Assembly (NCBI GenBank): GCA_002989075.1
Contig: PSQN01000016.1
Location: forward strand, 1,345,346-1,409,345
Length of the DNA stretch: 64,000 nt
DNA from: Arthonia radiata
Lineage: Eukaryota > Ascomycota > Arthoniomycetes > Arthoniales > Arthoniaceae
Direction: 5' to 3'
How positions within the stretch are numbered: position 1 is the stretch's first letter; each line of letters opens with the position of its first letter. Shown here one piece after another: positions 1 to 11,326 of this stretch. The position numbers and the translations under genes were made by a program. The notes beneath the pieces were generated by a model that saw only the letters and a program-made list of their open reading frames with translations, did not search any database and was not told the DNA's origin.

Positions 1-2
1 CT

Positions 3-1016
3 GTTTCCGAGGCTCGTTCAGGCGGGGTTCGCCTTGATGACGTGCGAATGTCTAAATTAGTATCGGGTACACACAAGCCGGTAACAGCTGGCTCGATGTC
101 CCTTCGCAAACTGTACATCTTGCTAATCGAGGCCAATATGGCTCCCTGGTCTTTAGAGGTCTCGACAAAGGCAAGGTCAGCCTTTGAGAAGGTGGCGCGC
201 CAACTTGCAGCGCAAGTGATATTGTCGGCGACCATGCTGAGACCCTGCGATATTCCGAGCGAGGTACACGTCGGTCCCGAGCAAGTTTCTGGACATAACG
301 TGGAAAGAGCGATAGTATCCTCTCAACCGCTGAACGCTCCTCCTCCTTCCTCGACCCTGACTGCACAGTCTGATGCACACGAGACTGAAAATGATAGCTT
401 GAACCGATCGCTTCGAGAACTACGCGCTCACGTTCGGTCGAGCGCCCGGAGAAGGCCAACAACGGGCGCCTTTTCGAGCTCTTCATTGAAAATTTTGACG
501 CCTTGGAATGGAGACATAACAAATATGTCTGCTGAAACATCAATGCTTGATTTGTTCCGATACGATCAAACGGTCCCTCAAAGCGAAGCCGAGCAAGAAG
601 AATCTCAGCGACAGCTAAAGAAGCTTCAAAAGCGAAAACGAAAGATCGAAGAAGTTCGTGAAGCAGCCGCACCAAGCTCGCAACCGGCGGAATCTCAGAT
701 TAAAGCATCTGCGCTTGAGAGTGGCCGAAGTCAGCTAACGCTGCGACCGGGTCTTCAATCAAGTCAGCGGCTGGACAGTAGCCAAGTTAAGCCAGGAGAA
801 GGCCCGTCGAGCAGCTGGGGCATACGGTCGCTAAAGTCTCAGCTCGCTACGCCACCATCGACGCAGAGCCAGTCACAATCACAACAGGTTTTTGCGGACA
901 GGCGTGCTTCGCCTATGATGCCAGATAGCTCGCTGAAGCGCTCAAGCCAGGTCGTGCTAGGATCACAAACTAGCATGGGTCTACAGACGAGAAAAAGAAG
1001 AAAAGCCGGTTTCTGA
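3..1016 (+). CDS. 3' part of a probable Rrn6-like RNA polymerase I initiation factor (partial)
   Basis: The frame is open to the left window edge, so only the last 337 residues are visible. A short helical stretch is followed by long Ser/Gln-rich low complexity, a basic-acidic coiled segment (QLKKLQKRKRKIEEV, near residue 205 of the visible part) and a basic tail ending KRRKAGF. Filamentous-fungal Rrn6 proteins, core-factor subunits that recruit Pol I to the rDNA promoter, commonly end with a disordered Ser/Gln-rich region and a Lys/Arg-rich tail of this kind. The catalytic or structured core lies outside the window, so the identification rests on the tail alone. It could be another nuclear protein with a disordered basic C-terminus. 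No intron is needed in the visible part. Confidence 0.4.
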   Translation, partial: VSEARSGGVRLDDVRMSKLVSGTHKPVTAGSMSLRKLYILLIEANMAPWSLEVSTKARSAFEKVARQLAAQVILSATMLRPCDIPSEVHVGPEQVSGHNVERAIVSSQPLNAPPPSSTLTAQSDAHETENDSLNRSLRELRAHVRSSARRRPTTGAFSSSSLKILTPWNGDITNMSAETSMLDLFRYDQTVPQSEAEQEESQRQLKKLQKRKRKIEEVREAAAPSSQPAESQIKASALESGRSQLTLRPGLQSSQRLDSSQVKPGEGPSSSWGIRSLKSQLATPPSTQSQSQSQQVFADRRASPMMPDSSLKRSSQVVLGSQTSMGLQTRKRRKAGF

Positions 1017-1331
1017 GTTGATGGCTGCTTGGGTCTCCAGGACCTTGTGTCTTGCACCTATGGATGATGAGAAATTTCCTGAAGTTCTTTCCCGCCCTGC
1101 CTATTTGGCTTGGTTACAGACCCGTTCTGTCATGTCTTTCGAGCCTACTGCTGCTGTTGCATAACGTCACCACGTGTACACTCAGACTGAAGCTGCCGGG
1201 TCATTCTGCGCTGCAGCGCTCGCACAGTCCTGTAGCATATGACCTAGCTCTTGTGCATTGGCACTGTAGCCACCGATACTGGTATATCGCCCAGCGAACG
1301 ACGGCGGCTGTGCAAAATGTCAGCTCAGAGA
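1017..1331. other. intergenic, convergent 3' ends
   Basis: Spacer between two genes that converge here. Only short overlapping reading frames are present. I see no repeat, RNA gene or conserved signal. Confidence 0.6.
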
Positions 1332-2703
1332 TCAAAGATCCTTTACGGGTTGCTTGAGAGGCATTACCTGACCACCAGTCCCAGCATACAACGTCACCCG
1401 TCCGGTCCTCAGCACGCCTTGCGTATCGGTTTCATTGAAGTAAAGGTTGTCTCTAAAGCAAAGTAGGCCCCCAAGCGTCGTCGCGATGGTGGGCTGATTC
1501 ACGAGGGCGTGGAACGTATGCGGCGTATAGCCATTAGACTGCGTGGCAGAGAACTCAAGATCGAACGCGGCCGGGACGACGCCAGGCCCTGACACGCTGT
1601 TCGGCGCGATGAGCTGCTTGATCTGGCTGCTGAACAGGTTTGGGCCAATGGCGCGGTAGGCGGCGTAGTCGGGGTATATCTGAGGGCTCATCAGCAAGCA
1701 GACTAAGCCATTGCTATCGTGGTAGCAATAGGATGGAAGACACGTGAAGGTAAGCATCATACCTTGCCAGTGAAGATAGGGATGTTCTCAAGACTGCCCA
1801 CGAAGCTGGGGACGTATGTCATGAGATCCATGCCATTGACGCCGGTGACGTAGTCTGAGATCGGGTAGTTGAATCTTGTACGCCCGTCGCGGAGGCGATC
1901 AACGCAAGGAACACGAGTGTTACCACTGCCGAGCTGGTCAATTTCGAGCGTGTTCATGCGGATGTCGAACATGACACCAGAGAAGACCAAGACAGGATGA
2001 GTGTTTGGAGGGAACGGGTTCGGGAACAAAGTGCTGATTCAAGATGTCAGCCCAGCAGTCGGCAGCGGTGCGAGATTCCAACTAACCGATCAGTGTAGCA
2101 AGATAGTAGAGGGTAAGGGACTGCAGCTTGCACCACGGCGATTGGCAAGGGCACCAGCATCCACGCTGAATGACAAAATTTCAGCAAGACAACTCGTTGC
2201 CATTTGCATTTGATGATACTCACTTCCATTCTCAGACGCTGTTCGATCGTTGAAATTGTAGAAGCCCAAGATATTCGGGCCGGCAGCAAGATTGTTCATG
2301 ACCGCATTGACGCCAATGGCTGTGTTGCAGACGTCAGCAAAAGCGCTTCCGGGAACTCTCAACCATCTTGTAAAGCGGACAGCACAGCATATATTGAGAT
2401 GATGTCCGCTCCTTTCATCCAGCGAGCAAGATTCTCGGCATGCCATCGGCCAGCGGCAACAATTTATCAAAGACCGCGCCTGCGATGCCATCCTCCATAT
2501 GCATTCCACTGCAAAGGTACAGAGGACACAAACTTACCAGCCATTGCCACAATTAGATTGAGACAGTTGAAGAAACCCATCACGGAGCTACTCTCGAAGT
2601 ATTGCCAGGAAAGAACTGGGTGTTCGCTGTGGTAAGCTGATAATATTACCAGGCGTCGTAGAGCAGAGGTCGAGCAAGATATACACAATCGAGCACTCGC
2701 ATC
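1332..2703 (-). CDS. multi-exon protein of unknown function, 5' half possibly frame-disrupted
   Basis: Well-supported exons on the minus strand are 2364-about 2435, 2224-2319, 2087-2165, 1763-2033 and 1332-1679. All junctions keep phase and have GT/AG ends. They read ENLARWMKGADIISIY, then IGVNAVMNNL, GFYNFNDRTASENGT, PVLVFSGVMFDI and IPIFTGKIYPDYAAY, ending in a stop at 1332. Upstream, 2435-2703 contains protein-like segments in different frames (MGFFNCLNLIVAMA; MEDGIAGAVFDKLLPLADG) that splicing does not join cleanly to the next exon. Near 2430-2437 the frame must slip by one base to pass from LPLADGMP to ENLARWM. This is either a real frameshift (pseudogene), an assembly error, or a missed intron. 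I do not recognise the family. Hydrophobic stretches and the Asn/Pro/Thr-rich composition suggest a secreted or membrane-associated protein, but that is weak. Confidence 0.55.
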
Positions 2704-3450
2704 TGAAACAGCTGTTGTGACAGTCTCAACGTCGACAAAGGGAAACCGTTGCAGAGTATTGTTCGTTTGGATGTCACAACAACGCTTGCGAAGGGTTAGG
2801 AAGGAGCGACTGTCCCCTCTTGACCATCACCCACAATGCACTCACACGCGTACGGTTTGGCTAGGACTACCAGAGAATCAGACCGGTGTCCAGAGCGAAA
2901 CATTGCTACCGCTGCTGTACAGCACGGAGACGTTTCTCGATCGCCAAACTTTTATCCACTTGCGTGGTACTCCCTACAGCGACAAGACCCAACGGCTCAC
3001 CTGACGGAACCACCACTCACACCACATCACCTTAGGACAAACCCTTGAACAAGACAGAGACAGCGTGGTAAACACTACGCGACTTCACATCCGGCCCCGG
3101 ACCAACACACGACCGGAAGCTCAGCCTTCCGCCTGTCCACCCGCCCGGCCCGATGCGAAGTACACGGGCAACGCAGCAATACTGTCAGACCGTCGGAAAC
3201 TACACGTCCGTATACGCGCCGGCATTCGACAATTAGAAGCATAAGAATACGTGATGCTCGCCTACAAAGTACCCTCCCGGAGATCGTCCATCATCTGGAC
3301 CTGGCAGCATTGTCCTTCACAACAAGCGTTCTGGTATCTTTGTGCAACGTGTATCGTCTGAATCCTGTTGTCATTGTACCAGAACTCTTCCACCGGCGTC
3401 TCTGTCCATCCACCGTCACCACCACAATACACCACCCAACCCAATCAACC
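2704..3450. other. intergenic / divergent upstream region
   Basis: Lies between the minus-strand gene ending near 2703 and the plus-strand gene at 3451, so it probably carries both promoters. Further 5' exons of the minus-strand gene could lie in 2704-3010 (for example a GTGAGC donor near 3000 on the minus strand), but I could not fix them. Nothing else is recognisable. Confidence 0.45.
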
Positions 3451-3852
3451 ATGTCCACCACCACCACCCTCACTCGCAAACCCCTCCTCTACCACCCACC
3501 CACGTCCCTCCTCTCCTTCACCACCCTCAGTATCACACTCTCGCTCTTCGGCTTTGGTCTCTACAACACAGGTTTAATCCCATTCACCATCCCCGACGTC
3601 TCGGAAGCACGCGCGAGAGCAGGCGCATGGGTGCTAGTGGTGACGACGTTGATCCATATTGTTGAAAGCGCGGTGCTGCATCGGAAGCTGAGGAGGCAGG
3701 GTCTGGGTACGAACGACGCGGTGTGGTGGAAGTGGATGGTGACGGGGTGGTTTGAGGCGTTGCCGACGCAGGGGCGGTTGGAGGATGCTGTTAGAGAGCG
3801 GGATGGGGAGGAGAAGGTTGACCGGGCCCGTGAAGGAAGGGCACTGACATGA
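3451..3852 (+). CDS. TMEM254/DUF4499-like small membrane protein
   Basis: Single-exon frame of 133 residues. The ATG at 3451 follows an A/C-rich leader; the longer open frame upstream lacks membrane-protein character. Hydrophobic helices lie at about residues 19-40 (LLSFTTLSITLSLFGFGLYN) and 57-76 (GAWVLVVTTLIHIVESAVLH). A conserved-looking segment NDAVWWKWMVTGWFE is followed by a polar charged tail. The layout, with a helix pair, a His-Glu pair in the second helix and a WxKW(x)nGW motif, fits the DUF4499/TMEM254 family of small endomembrane proteins of unknown activity. No catalytic residues are known for the family, and the assignment rests on overall pattern. Confidence 0.7.
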   Translation: MSTTTTLTRKPLLYHPPTSLLSFTTLSITLSLFGFGLYNTGLIPFTIPDVSEARARAGAWVLVVTTLIHIVESAVLHRKLRRQGLGTNDAVWWKWMVTGWFEALPTQGRLEDAVRERDGEEKVDRAREGRALT

Positions 3853-4080
3853 TGCATCGTCACCAGCACAGCAAAATAGACAGGGACGGCGCAGTATTGA
3901 TGCATTGATTATCATATGTAATACAGCTTCGTCGAGCTATCACCCTACTTATCGAAACAAGCCTCCTGGGTATCCATCCTCTCTGCGAAGTACCTCGCTT
4001 GAACGCCACAGATGCTCGTATGTACAACCACTGCCCATGCAATTTTCCCATGTTCACGTAAAATCAGACAAGGCTGTTCA

Positions 4081-5336
4081 TCACAGTCGCCGCGTATCTC
4101 GTGTTCTGCGATCGCTTGAACCTGGGTATCGTTAGCACAAACCCATCAAATACAACAGTGGTGGTATCACTTACTGCCCGTATAATCACTCGAATAGTAA
4201 CTACTGCTCAAATCACTCTTGTCATCATACCGCCTCTGCTGCCTTCTCTCCCGATTCTGTTTTGCCTTGTTGAAGCCCAGCGCACCCGTGATGCCACCCA
4301 GCGCCGCGGCAGGCCCAAAGCCCTTCCTCGTCGTCTTCCGCTCTTCAACCACTCGTCTTGGACCAGCAGGCGCGCCATACCAGGTCGATCTCTGGCCGCC
4401 ACCTCCTCTGTTAGACCGATGGTACGACTCTTCAACGATCGTCTCGCGTCTCCTATCCTTGCGTCTGCCCCCACCGAAGAACGTCCTCCAAAGTCCGCGC
4501 GCGCAGCAGAAGAGCAGCAACAACGCCAGCAGGATAAGCGCAGCAAGCACACCGATGACGATACCGGCTATAGCGCCACCAGATAGCCCGCCGCCATTAT
4601 CAGCAGTCGTAGCGGAGATGCCAACCTGTTGCCCAGTCGCAATAGGCGAGATAAACGGCTGCGTCGTAGTCGTAGAGAACTGCGTCTGCGTGCTAACAGT
4701 GTACGTGCCCGACGACGTGGGCCGTACAGGCGCCGACACGGATCCACCGGCAGCAGGCGCGCATTGACCGGCGACCTGGCAGTACTGGCCAGACGCGCAG
4801 CAGATGTTGCCGCAGCTGGACTCGCCGCCGGACCAGTCACAGGTTGCTGCGCCAGCGGTGGCTGTGGGGTACATTTGCGTGGCCGAGGGCGGGCAGTACG
4901 TGCTTGTAGCGACGACACCGCCGGCTGCCCCGCCGCCCATCCACGAGGAGTAGACGGAGGTCTTTGTGATGAGGTCCGTTTCCACGTACGTGCTTGTGTA
5001 GTATTGCCAGTAGCCGCTGCCGCCTGCTGCGCTGGTGACTTGGCCTGACCCACCGCCGGAGCCGGAGCCCCCGCCGGCGACGCATACGGCTTGGTTGTTG
5101 GCGTCGGTGCTGCAGGTTTGGCCGGAGGTGCAGCAGACTTGGCCGTAGTAGCCGCAGGGGTTGGCGCAGCCGCGTTCTATGAGGGTGTGTGTGTGGTTGC
5201 TGTGCGGGTCGGAGGGGTCGCCGGGGAGTACGGTGGTGTAGGTTGAGACGTGCTCGACTGTGAATGGCTTGGCTGTGGTGAGGGGCGTGAGGAGGATGAG
5301 GAGGAGGGCGTTGGGTAGGCTTAGGAGGGAGCGCAT
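4081..5336 (-). CDS. Cys-rich single-pass plasma-membrane protein (signal peptide, ectodomain, TM, basic tail)
   Basis: Two exons, 4175-5336 and a tiny last exon 4081-4121. The 53-bp intron has a GTAAGT donor and a GCTAAC branch, giving 400 residues. Without this splice the frame stops at 4167 just after the donor. The start at 5336 is chosen because it opens a clear signal peptide (MRSLLSLPNALLLILLTPLT). The ectodomain has two Cys modules of similar spacing (CGYYGQVCCTSGQTCS and CGNICCASGQYCQVAGQC) separated by Gly/Ser/Thr-rich sequence. A Gly-Gly-led helix (GAIAGIVIGVLAALILLALL) is followed by a Cys pair and an Arg-rich cytoplasmic tail. The arrangement resembles fungal wall-stress sensor or receptor-like proteins, but the Cys modules are not a WSC domain I can name. 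Function unknown. Confidence 0.75.
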
Positions 5337-6668
5337 GTTGAGGGTGGTGCTCCGTGGAGCTGTGGATGAGGGTGTTGGTATGCGATGAGGAATGCGAGTG
5401 CTCGTGGAATTGTAGATTGTGCTTTGTCCTTTCGCGTGGCTCTTGGAACAATGAGACTGATTCTTGTTTGTGTTCGAGGATGTGGAGCTGGCTGTGAGGA
5501 TTGTAGAGTCGGTGAGTAGAGAATTCTTGTCTTCAATGGTCTTCAGTAACGAGCGACGGCCACCACGCTTCAACACCACCGCTGAGAAGATCGTAGAGAG
5601 GACTGGCACGCCAGGATGACAGCAGTTCTAGAAGGATGCGGAGTGCGTGAGAGAACAGAGAGAGACGGGCGTGGGTGGCTACAGGTTGTGAGAGTCTGCC
5701 AGCCCACCCTCCTGCCACCGACTTTTCGACGACCAGCCACGCCCTTATTCTCTGCCAGTGGATGATGTAACGCAATTAGAGATAGAAGTTCTTGAATATT
5801 GATGTTTTTATGAATGAATCGCTATTGATGTAACTATACTTTGTGTCTACTCTGATACTTGATTGCGCACAGAGAAAGCTGTCGCGTTTGCTACTCATTG
5901 ACCGAGCAACCATCGGATGGACCCCTCCAGCCCCGCCATTTTTCTGACGGACTGCGCACGAGCCACCTCTGTCGGATTTCTTGGCAGTGCGCGGGCCCGA
6001 GGCGCTAGATTATGTCAGCAGCCTCGGCAAGCTCCTTAGCGCGTGATATGTCTGGTGCTGAAACAGATGGCGGACTTCCTTGATTTCAACAACAAAGACA
6101 ATGTGGTGGACCAACCCATCGACCGTCGCTAATGGTATGATGAATTACGAAGCGTTGCAGCGCTTGGATCGAAGTTTGTGAGAGACGCGGCAGACATGCG
6201 GACAAATTTGTGGTCCCATGTGTCTTTCACTTTCATCGGCATACGCCTCAGCGATTGCCAGCGCTTTAGACTATCAAAGCTGACAGACATTCAACAAGAT
6301 TGGCGAAGTAAGCTCAGTATAAGAAGACGAGCTATACAGACAAAGAGCAAGCAAACCTCTCGCCTATCGTTTCCTTCTCTTTCGTATCTATCATCCGCTT
6401 TCGTCATGCTTTTCCTTGTCTTCGCTCGTGTCTGTGATCTTGAAACAATGAACTGTGGGTGACACTCGGAGCAGTAACGTCATAATGTCTCTCTGTCAAG
6501 AACTATACTGTCTTTGCTGACCAAAAGATACCTGCGCGATCTCAGTATTGCTGTTCACTCTCTCGCGCAACACAGAAGACATTCATTTGCGCCAGTCGCT
6601 CCTTTCAGACCGCAGTAGACTTACAGAGCATCGTCACACATTCCTTTGAAGAACACAAGAAGCCCAAG
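5337..6668. other. divergent promoter region
   Basis: Separates a minus-strand gene (start 5336) and a plus-strand gene (start 6669). It is AT-richer around 5780-5860. A TATAAGA-like box lies near 6318, about 350 bp before the right-hand start, consistent with a long leader. The longest frame (6178-6462) has no recognisable content. No repeat or RNA gene seen. Confidence 0.5.
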
Positions 6669-8210
6669 ATGACCTGTAATAGACAGCTCCACTGGACACA
6701 GCGCGTCGCGCTCATCCAGCACAACCTCCACGCCGCCAGCCGCACCGGCAACTTCAACTTCTTCAACAACATCCAGTCCGCTCATTACCTCCATGGCACC
6801 GACTACACCGCCAACCTCAATTCCAGCCTCGGCGACGAAGCCGACAAGCTCATATCCGTCCTCGACAACCTCAACTCCGGCATCGCCTGGTCCCACGAAG
6901 ACGCCTTCAAGACCGTCTACGAAGGCCTCAAAGACGCCGCAAACTCAGCCGAGACCATCCAACTCTGCGGCCCGGACCATCAAAAAGCCCTCTCAGACCG
7001 TCTCACATCCGACATCACCCAACAACGCGCCTACGCCGACGCCACCATCGACAAACTCATGACCTCCGCCGTAACCATGATCCAGCAACAGCCCTTCGAC
7101 GCCCAAGAGGACGCTGCCAACGCCTTCATGCTCGGCACGACCTTCATCGCCGATGCCGTCCAAGTCTGCCTCGACCAGCTCTCCGTCCTCGAATCCTGCT
7201 CTCAAAACACAAACATGGCCCGCGCCGACGCCTCCTACGCGCTCGTCCGCTTCGCCGTCTCCGCTGCCGTCTCCGCTTTAAAGGGCGTGCTCAACATGAT
7301 GGAACTGCACGACGACGCCGCGGGTGAAGGTCACGCCCGCCGCGCCTCCATCACCTCCGTTTCCTCCATCTCGGGCTCCGCTGGCTCCCGCGCCCGCACC
7401 GTCTCGCAGCTGTCGAACGACTCTGCAAACGGCCAAGTGCTGAATCCCGCTCATGCCAACAACAGCGGCGCCTGGAACGTCATTCGCCGCATGTCCAACG
7501 CCTTCGCGGGCTCCTCGGGCCCGCCCAGCCGCAAAAGCAGCCTAGCCTCGCAGCCCTCCTCTGCGACCTCCTCTTCCGGCGCCCCAACCGTCCAACCCGC
7601 GCCGTCTCATCATATGAGCCCGACTAGCGCCCCACCGCCCAGCATGGCCGGCGCACTCAAATCCCCACCTGGCGGTCACAAGCGCGGGAACAGCATGCCC
7701 CTGCCCGCGCACATGACTGGCCACATCCTGAGTCCCATAATCGGCACGCCCGGCCCCGACGGCGAAGGTCTCAAGAACCCATTTGACTCCTCATTCGGCC
7801 AGAGCGCGTTCGCCCCGCCGAGTCTGAATGGCAATGAAACCGCATGGCGCGTGAATCAGGACGTGGGGCGTATCGCGGAGGCGCGGAGCCAGAACCCGAG
7901 TCCGACGAGCACGGTTGGTCCAGTAGCGAGTCCAGTTGGGGGAAGTTTGTCGCCGCCGGGTGCGAACACCGATGCCACTGGGGGGCTCGTAGCGCCCAAA
8001 CCCGTCGCGCCAGAAAAGATCGGGTTCGTTCACAAGCCCGCGCAGAATTTAGGCGCGCCGGTGGATCCGCAGATGGAGAGGCGTGCGAGCATGCATTCGA
8101 GTGTTGGGGCTGTGAGGCATGGGCGGCGAAGGAGCGTGGAGGTGAGGGAGCCGCCGCCGGATTTGGATCAGTTGAGGTTGGCGGGGGTGGAGGGGGGGGT
8201 GACTGTGTGA
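6669..8210 (+). CDS. uncharacterised fungal protein, helical N-terminal half and disordered Ser/Pro-rich C-terminal half
   Basis: Single exon, 513 residues. Residues 1-215 look alpha-helical and are rich in Ala/Asp/Asn, with pieces such as FNFFNNIQSAHYLHG and RADASYALVRFAVSAAVSAL. Residues 220-513 are low-complexity Ser/Pro/Gly with many R-x-x-S type sites (RRASIT, RKSS, RRMS, RRSVE), as in regulated scaffold proteins. I do not recognise the family; there is no signal peptide, transmembrane helix or obvious catalytic motif. Codon use is strongly C-ending, typical of a well-expressed gene. The start was taken at the first ATG, after a C/A-rich leader. A lipid- or membrane-associated helical bundle is possible but only a guess. 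Confidence 0.75.
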   Translation: MTCNRQLHWTQRVALIQHNLHAASRTGNFNFFNNIQSAHYLHGTDYTANLNSSLGDEADKLISVLDNLNSGIAWSHEDAFKTVYEGLKDAANSAETIQLCGPDHQKALSDRLTSDITQQRAYADATIDKLMTSAVTMIQQQPFDAQEDAANAFMLGTTFIADAVQVCLDQLSVLESCSQNTNMARADASYALVRFAVSAAVSALKGVLNMMELHDDAAGEGHARRASITSVSSISGSAGSRARTVSQLSNDSANGQVLNPAHANNSGAWNVIRRMSNAFAGSSGPPSRKSSLASQPSSATSSSGAPTVQPAPSHHMSPTSAPPPSMAGALKSPPGGHKRGNSMPLPAHMTGHILSPIIGTPGPDGEGLKNPFDSSFGQSAFAPPSLNGNETAWRVNQDVGRIAEARSQNPSPTSTVGPVASPVGGSLSPPGANTDATGGLVAPKPVAPEKIGFVHKPAQNLGAPVDPQMERRASMHSSVGAVRHGRRRSVEVREPPPDLDQLRLAGVEGGVTV

Positions 8211-8660
8211 GGGGTGTTGGGGATGGGGATGGGTGTGTGACGGAGTGATCTTGGGGTTGTGTGAGGTTAGGTGTGAGTGGGTTGATTGGGGGTGAGGGTG
8301 TCGGATGGTGTTGTCGGGCGGTGTTGTAATGGTAAGGGGGAACACGATGTTATATACATTCTTTAATAGTAGACAAACTACATTCGCTCGTTCAAATAGA
8401 GTCGTGCTCACTCGGGGATAGTCAGTCACGGAGGAGACTCGCCTCCAGAGTGTGTTGACCAATAACGTCGATGATAGGTGCCAATGCGTTCTGCACACGA
8501 GAAGCCATTCCTCGCCCTCGAAGCAGTGTTGCAACTTGTCAAGTCCTTGCCTACGGCTATCAACGCCACAACGCACCGAAACCACGAGCCAGCCACAAGC
8601 CCCCCACACTCCCTCCCAGCTCCCATACTCCACCACGCCACCATCCCATCTCTCATCCTT
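8211..8660. other. intergenic, convergent 3' ends
   Basis: G-rich then C/A-rich spacer where two genes converge. Several overlapping short frames exist on both strands, but none has protein-like composition. No signal recognised. Confidence 0.5.
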
Positions 8661-11326
8661 TTACGCATTATCCACAGCCCCACCCCCATCCGCACCCATC
8701 ACCGTCCCAAACGAGTTCCTTCGCGGCCTCACCTGCAACTTCGTCAAACTACTATTGAAACTCCTCCACGCATCCATCACCGTCTTCAAATGCCCCATCC
8801 CCAGCTTCTTCTTCTGATGCCGTGCCAACGTCAGTGCCGTGTTCACCGTATTCGCAATTTCGCGGCCGTTCATATTGTCCTTTACCAGCTTCTCCATCTC
8901 ACTCTCGATATCGAAGTCTACGTCCTCCGCTGTCAGGGCGGAGAGCCGTGAGGCCCAGATCTGGCGGCGGACTTCGGAGGCCGGGGGCGTGTACTGGATG
9001 GCGAGGTGGATGCGTGATTTCATGGCGGAGTCGAAGTCCTCGACACGGTTGGAGGTTAGGAAGACGATGCCGGAGAAGTACTCGAGGGAGCGGAGGAAGG
9101 TCGCGACGAGTGCGTTGCGTTGGGCGCTGCTGTCTTTGCCGGCGGCGCGCGCTTCGAGGAAGACGTCAGCTTCGTCTATGAGGACTACGGCCTGTGATGC
9201 TGTTAGTTTTGGTGGTTTGTAAAACGCCGCGGAATTTTGCTGCTGCTATTGATGAGCGAGATCCACCAGCGACCGTGAGCTGTCCCAGGCACTGAGCGGG
9301 TGCGAGGGTAGCAAAGGGCGAGGAAACTCATTCTCACCTTCCAGATCGTAGCATATTGCAAAAGCTCTTGCAACACAGACTCATTGAAGTAGTCGTAGTC
9401 GTAGAGCTCACCGAGCGAGATCGGTAGAAGCGGCGACTTCGAAAGCTCAGCGGCAACTTCTGCTGTAAGCGTCTTGCCGCTCCCAGGCGTACCATGCAAC
9501 AGCATCACCAGCCCTTTGCCCTTTTGCGCTGACATCTCCCGTGGGTTATCTGAGAACTCATGAGATGTGACGAGCGCTTCCATCACGGCCTTCTGCCCTT
9601 CGTCAATAACCAGTGAATTGACGGCCTTGTCGTCCCATTCCACTTCTTCGAGGTTCTCGACGAAGAACTTGCACCACTGCTTCTTCTTCAAGGAGTAGCC
9701 ATGGATGTATGGGACACACAGAGCGGTTTTAGCTGCCTCGAGCGAGCCGAAGTGTGTTTCTGCCCACGTCCGAAAGTGGTTTGAGAACGTCGGCGAGAGG
9801 GACTTGGCTTCCGTGGGGTAGTCTTCGAGGTAGGTCTTTGCGTCAATGACGACTCGGCCCGTTTCTGTGAACCCAAGCTAGAATGAGGACAGTCAGCATG
9901 GGGACTCTGCGGCGCGCGGAGTGATTTGTTACGCCTCTGAATGATGCTGACAAGCTCATCCAGAGCGTGCTGATGCTTCCACAAGCTGTTCTCCAAGCCC
10001 AGGGAGAGGCGTGTGTGGCTGTTCAAGAACTCACCCAGACTGTATCGTAGCACTCCATTTTCGGGTCAAACCATGAGCGCGGAGGTACTTTCTGGTACTC
10101 GGAGATACCACTATATCTCATTGTCTTGATGCCTGTAAGACCTTCGACCTTGATTCCACGCTGTGCAAGCTCGTCTTTGATGTCGTCATCTTCCTTTGAT
10201 AGAGCGAATGGATGAACGGGGAGACTAGTGATCTTGGCTGGCGTGCTCCCTAAAAAGAGGATGTCAGCACAGCCGCTTACAGCATTTGATCTATTGTCCA
10301 ACAACGTCCTCTAGGACAGCGCCGGCGCGCTAGCTACCTAACAACGGGTTTGAGGAACCACAAGGGCACGCGTGGGTGCTCGAAGACTCACCGCCAAACA
10401 GCTGTCGCTCTTGCAGCCAAAACTCTTCGCCGCGCACACATATGGCAGTGCCATCATTCATCATACGCGAACAGTGCTAGACAGTCAGCATCTTTCAACT
10501 CCTGAGGCTGTCCACACGACTCACCACTTCGAAGCGTCGACCAGTCTTCGCATCTTCTTCATAGACAGTCTTGTCGAGCTTCAGTAGGCTTTTGTGGTCA
10601 CGCTCGACCTTGAAGAGGAGCTGATGCACCAGTCAGTGCTGCTCTCTCATCGCTGAGACAGAGCACTCACGGCATCTGGCTTGTAGATAGCCCACAGATT
10701 GTCGAAGTTGATGGAGCCATTTTGCACAGTTCGCATGATCTCCGCACGTTTCTTACCGATCTCGAGACGCATAAAGTCAAGCAGCAAGTCGAGATGCGAC
10801 AGCTCAGCCTCCTCGGTGGGGTTCTTCCGGTGATCGTGAAGACCATCCCAATGGTGATAGAGCAGAGCGAAGGGACTCTCAATCTCGATTGACTCCTCGA
10901 ACCCTTCTGGCACTGTGGGATGCGTCTTCACGACATCGCGAAAGGCCTGCAGCAGGTGCTTAGAATTGACCTTGAGCAGCGTTTTGTCAAGTCTACCCTG
11001 GCCATAGAAGCGTCAGCAATGTACGTATTGAACAGCACTTTATCTATGGCTCTTATACAACTTGTACAATCGCTTTCCACGGACGCCGGCCGGTGAGCTC
11101 CTGAAAGGGCAACAGTATACCACAGAAACATTGTGGACGCTGTTTAACTCACGTGGGTGTCGTACTTTCTCGTCACGACCAAAGCGTAGGCGCTGTTCGG
11201 ATCAAACTCAAGCGGCTTGTATTCATCCTGGGCGACAGTCTCTGCACTTCCATTCTTGTAGCGCTCCTGCAGTGAGTGGATCTCAGCCTTCTCACCGACG
11301 CCATTGTTCTCGTTTTTCTGTGTCAT
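8661..11326 (-). CDS. AAA+ ATPase with fungal N-terminal DUF7025-type domain
   Basis: Eight exons: 11153-11326, 11059-11100, 10671-10997, 10525-10620, 10392-10476, 10035-10249, 9338-9877 and 8661-9191. All junctions keep phase, giving 669 residues. The N-terminal ~300 residues contain HHWDGLHDH, FMRLEIGKKRAEIM and INFDNLWAIYKPDALL, the pattern of the DUF7025 domain that precedes the AAA core in many filamentous-fungal ATPases. Walker A is GTPGSGKT (about residue 442), Walker B VVLIDEADVFL (about 495), and sensor-1 FLTSNRVEDFDSA; the second-region lid follows. The NTPase core looks intact. The family is usually annotated only as 'AAA family ATPase'; substrate and location are unknown. The last exon ends in a short basic/Gly-rich tail. 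The promoter side carries a TGACTCA at 11502-11508. Confidence 0.88.
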
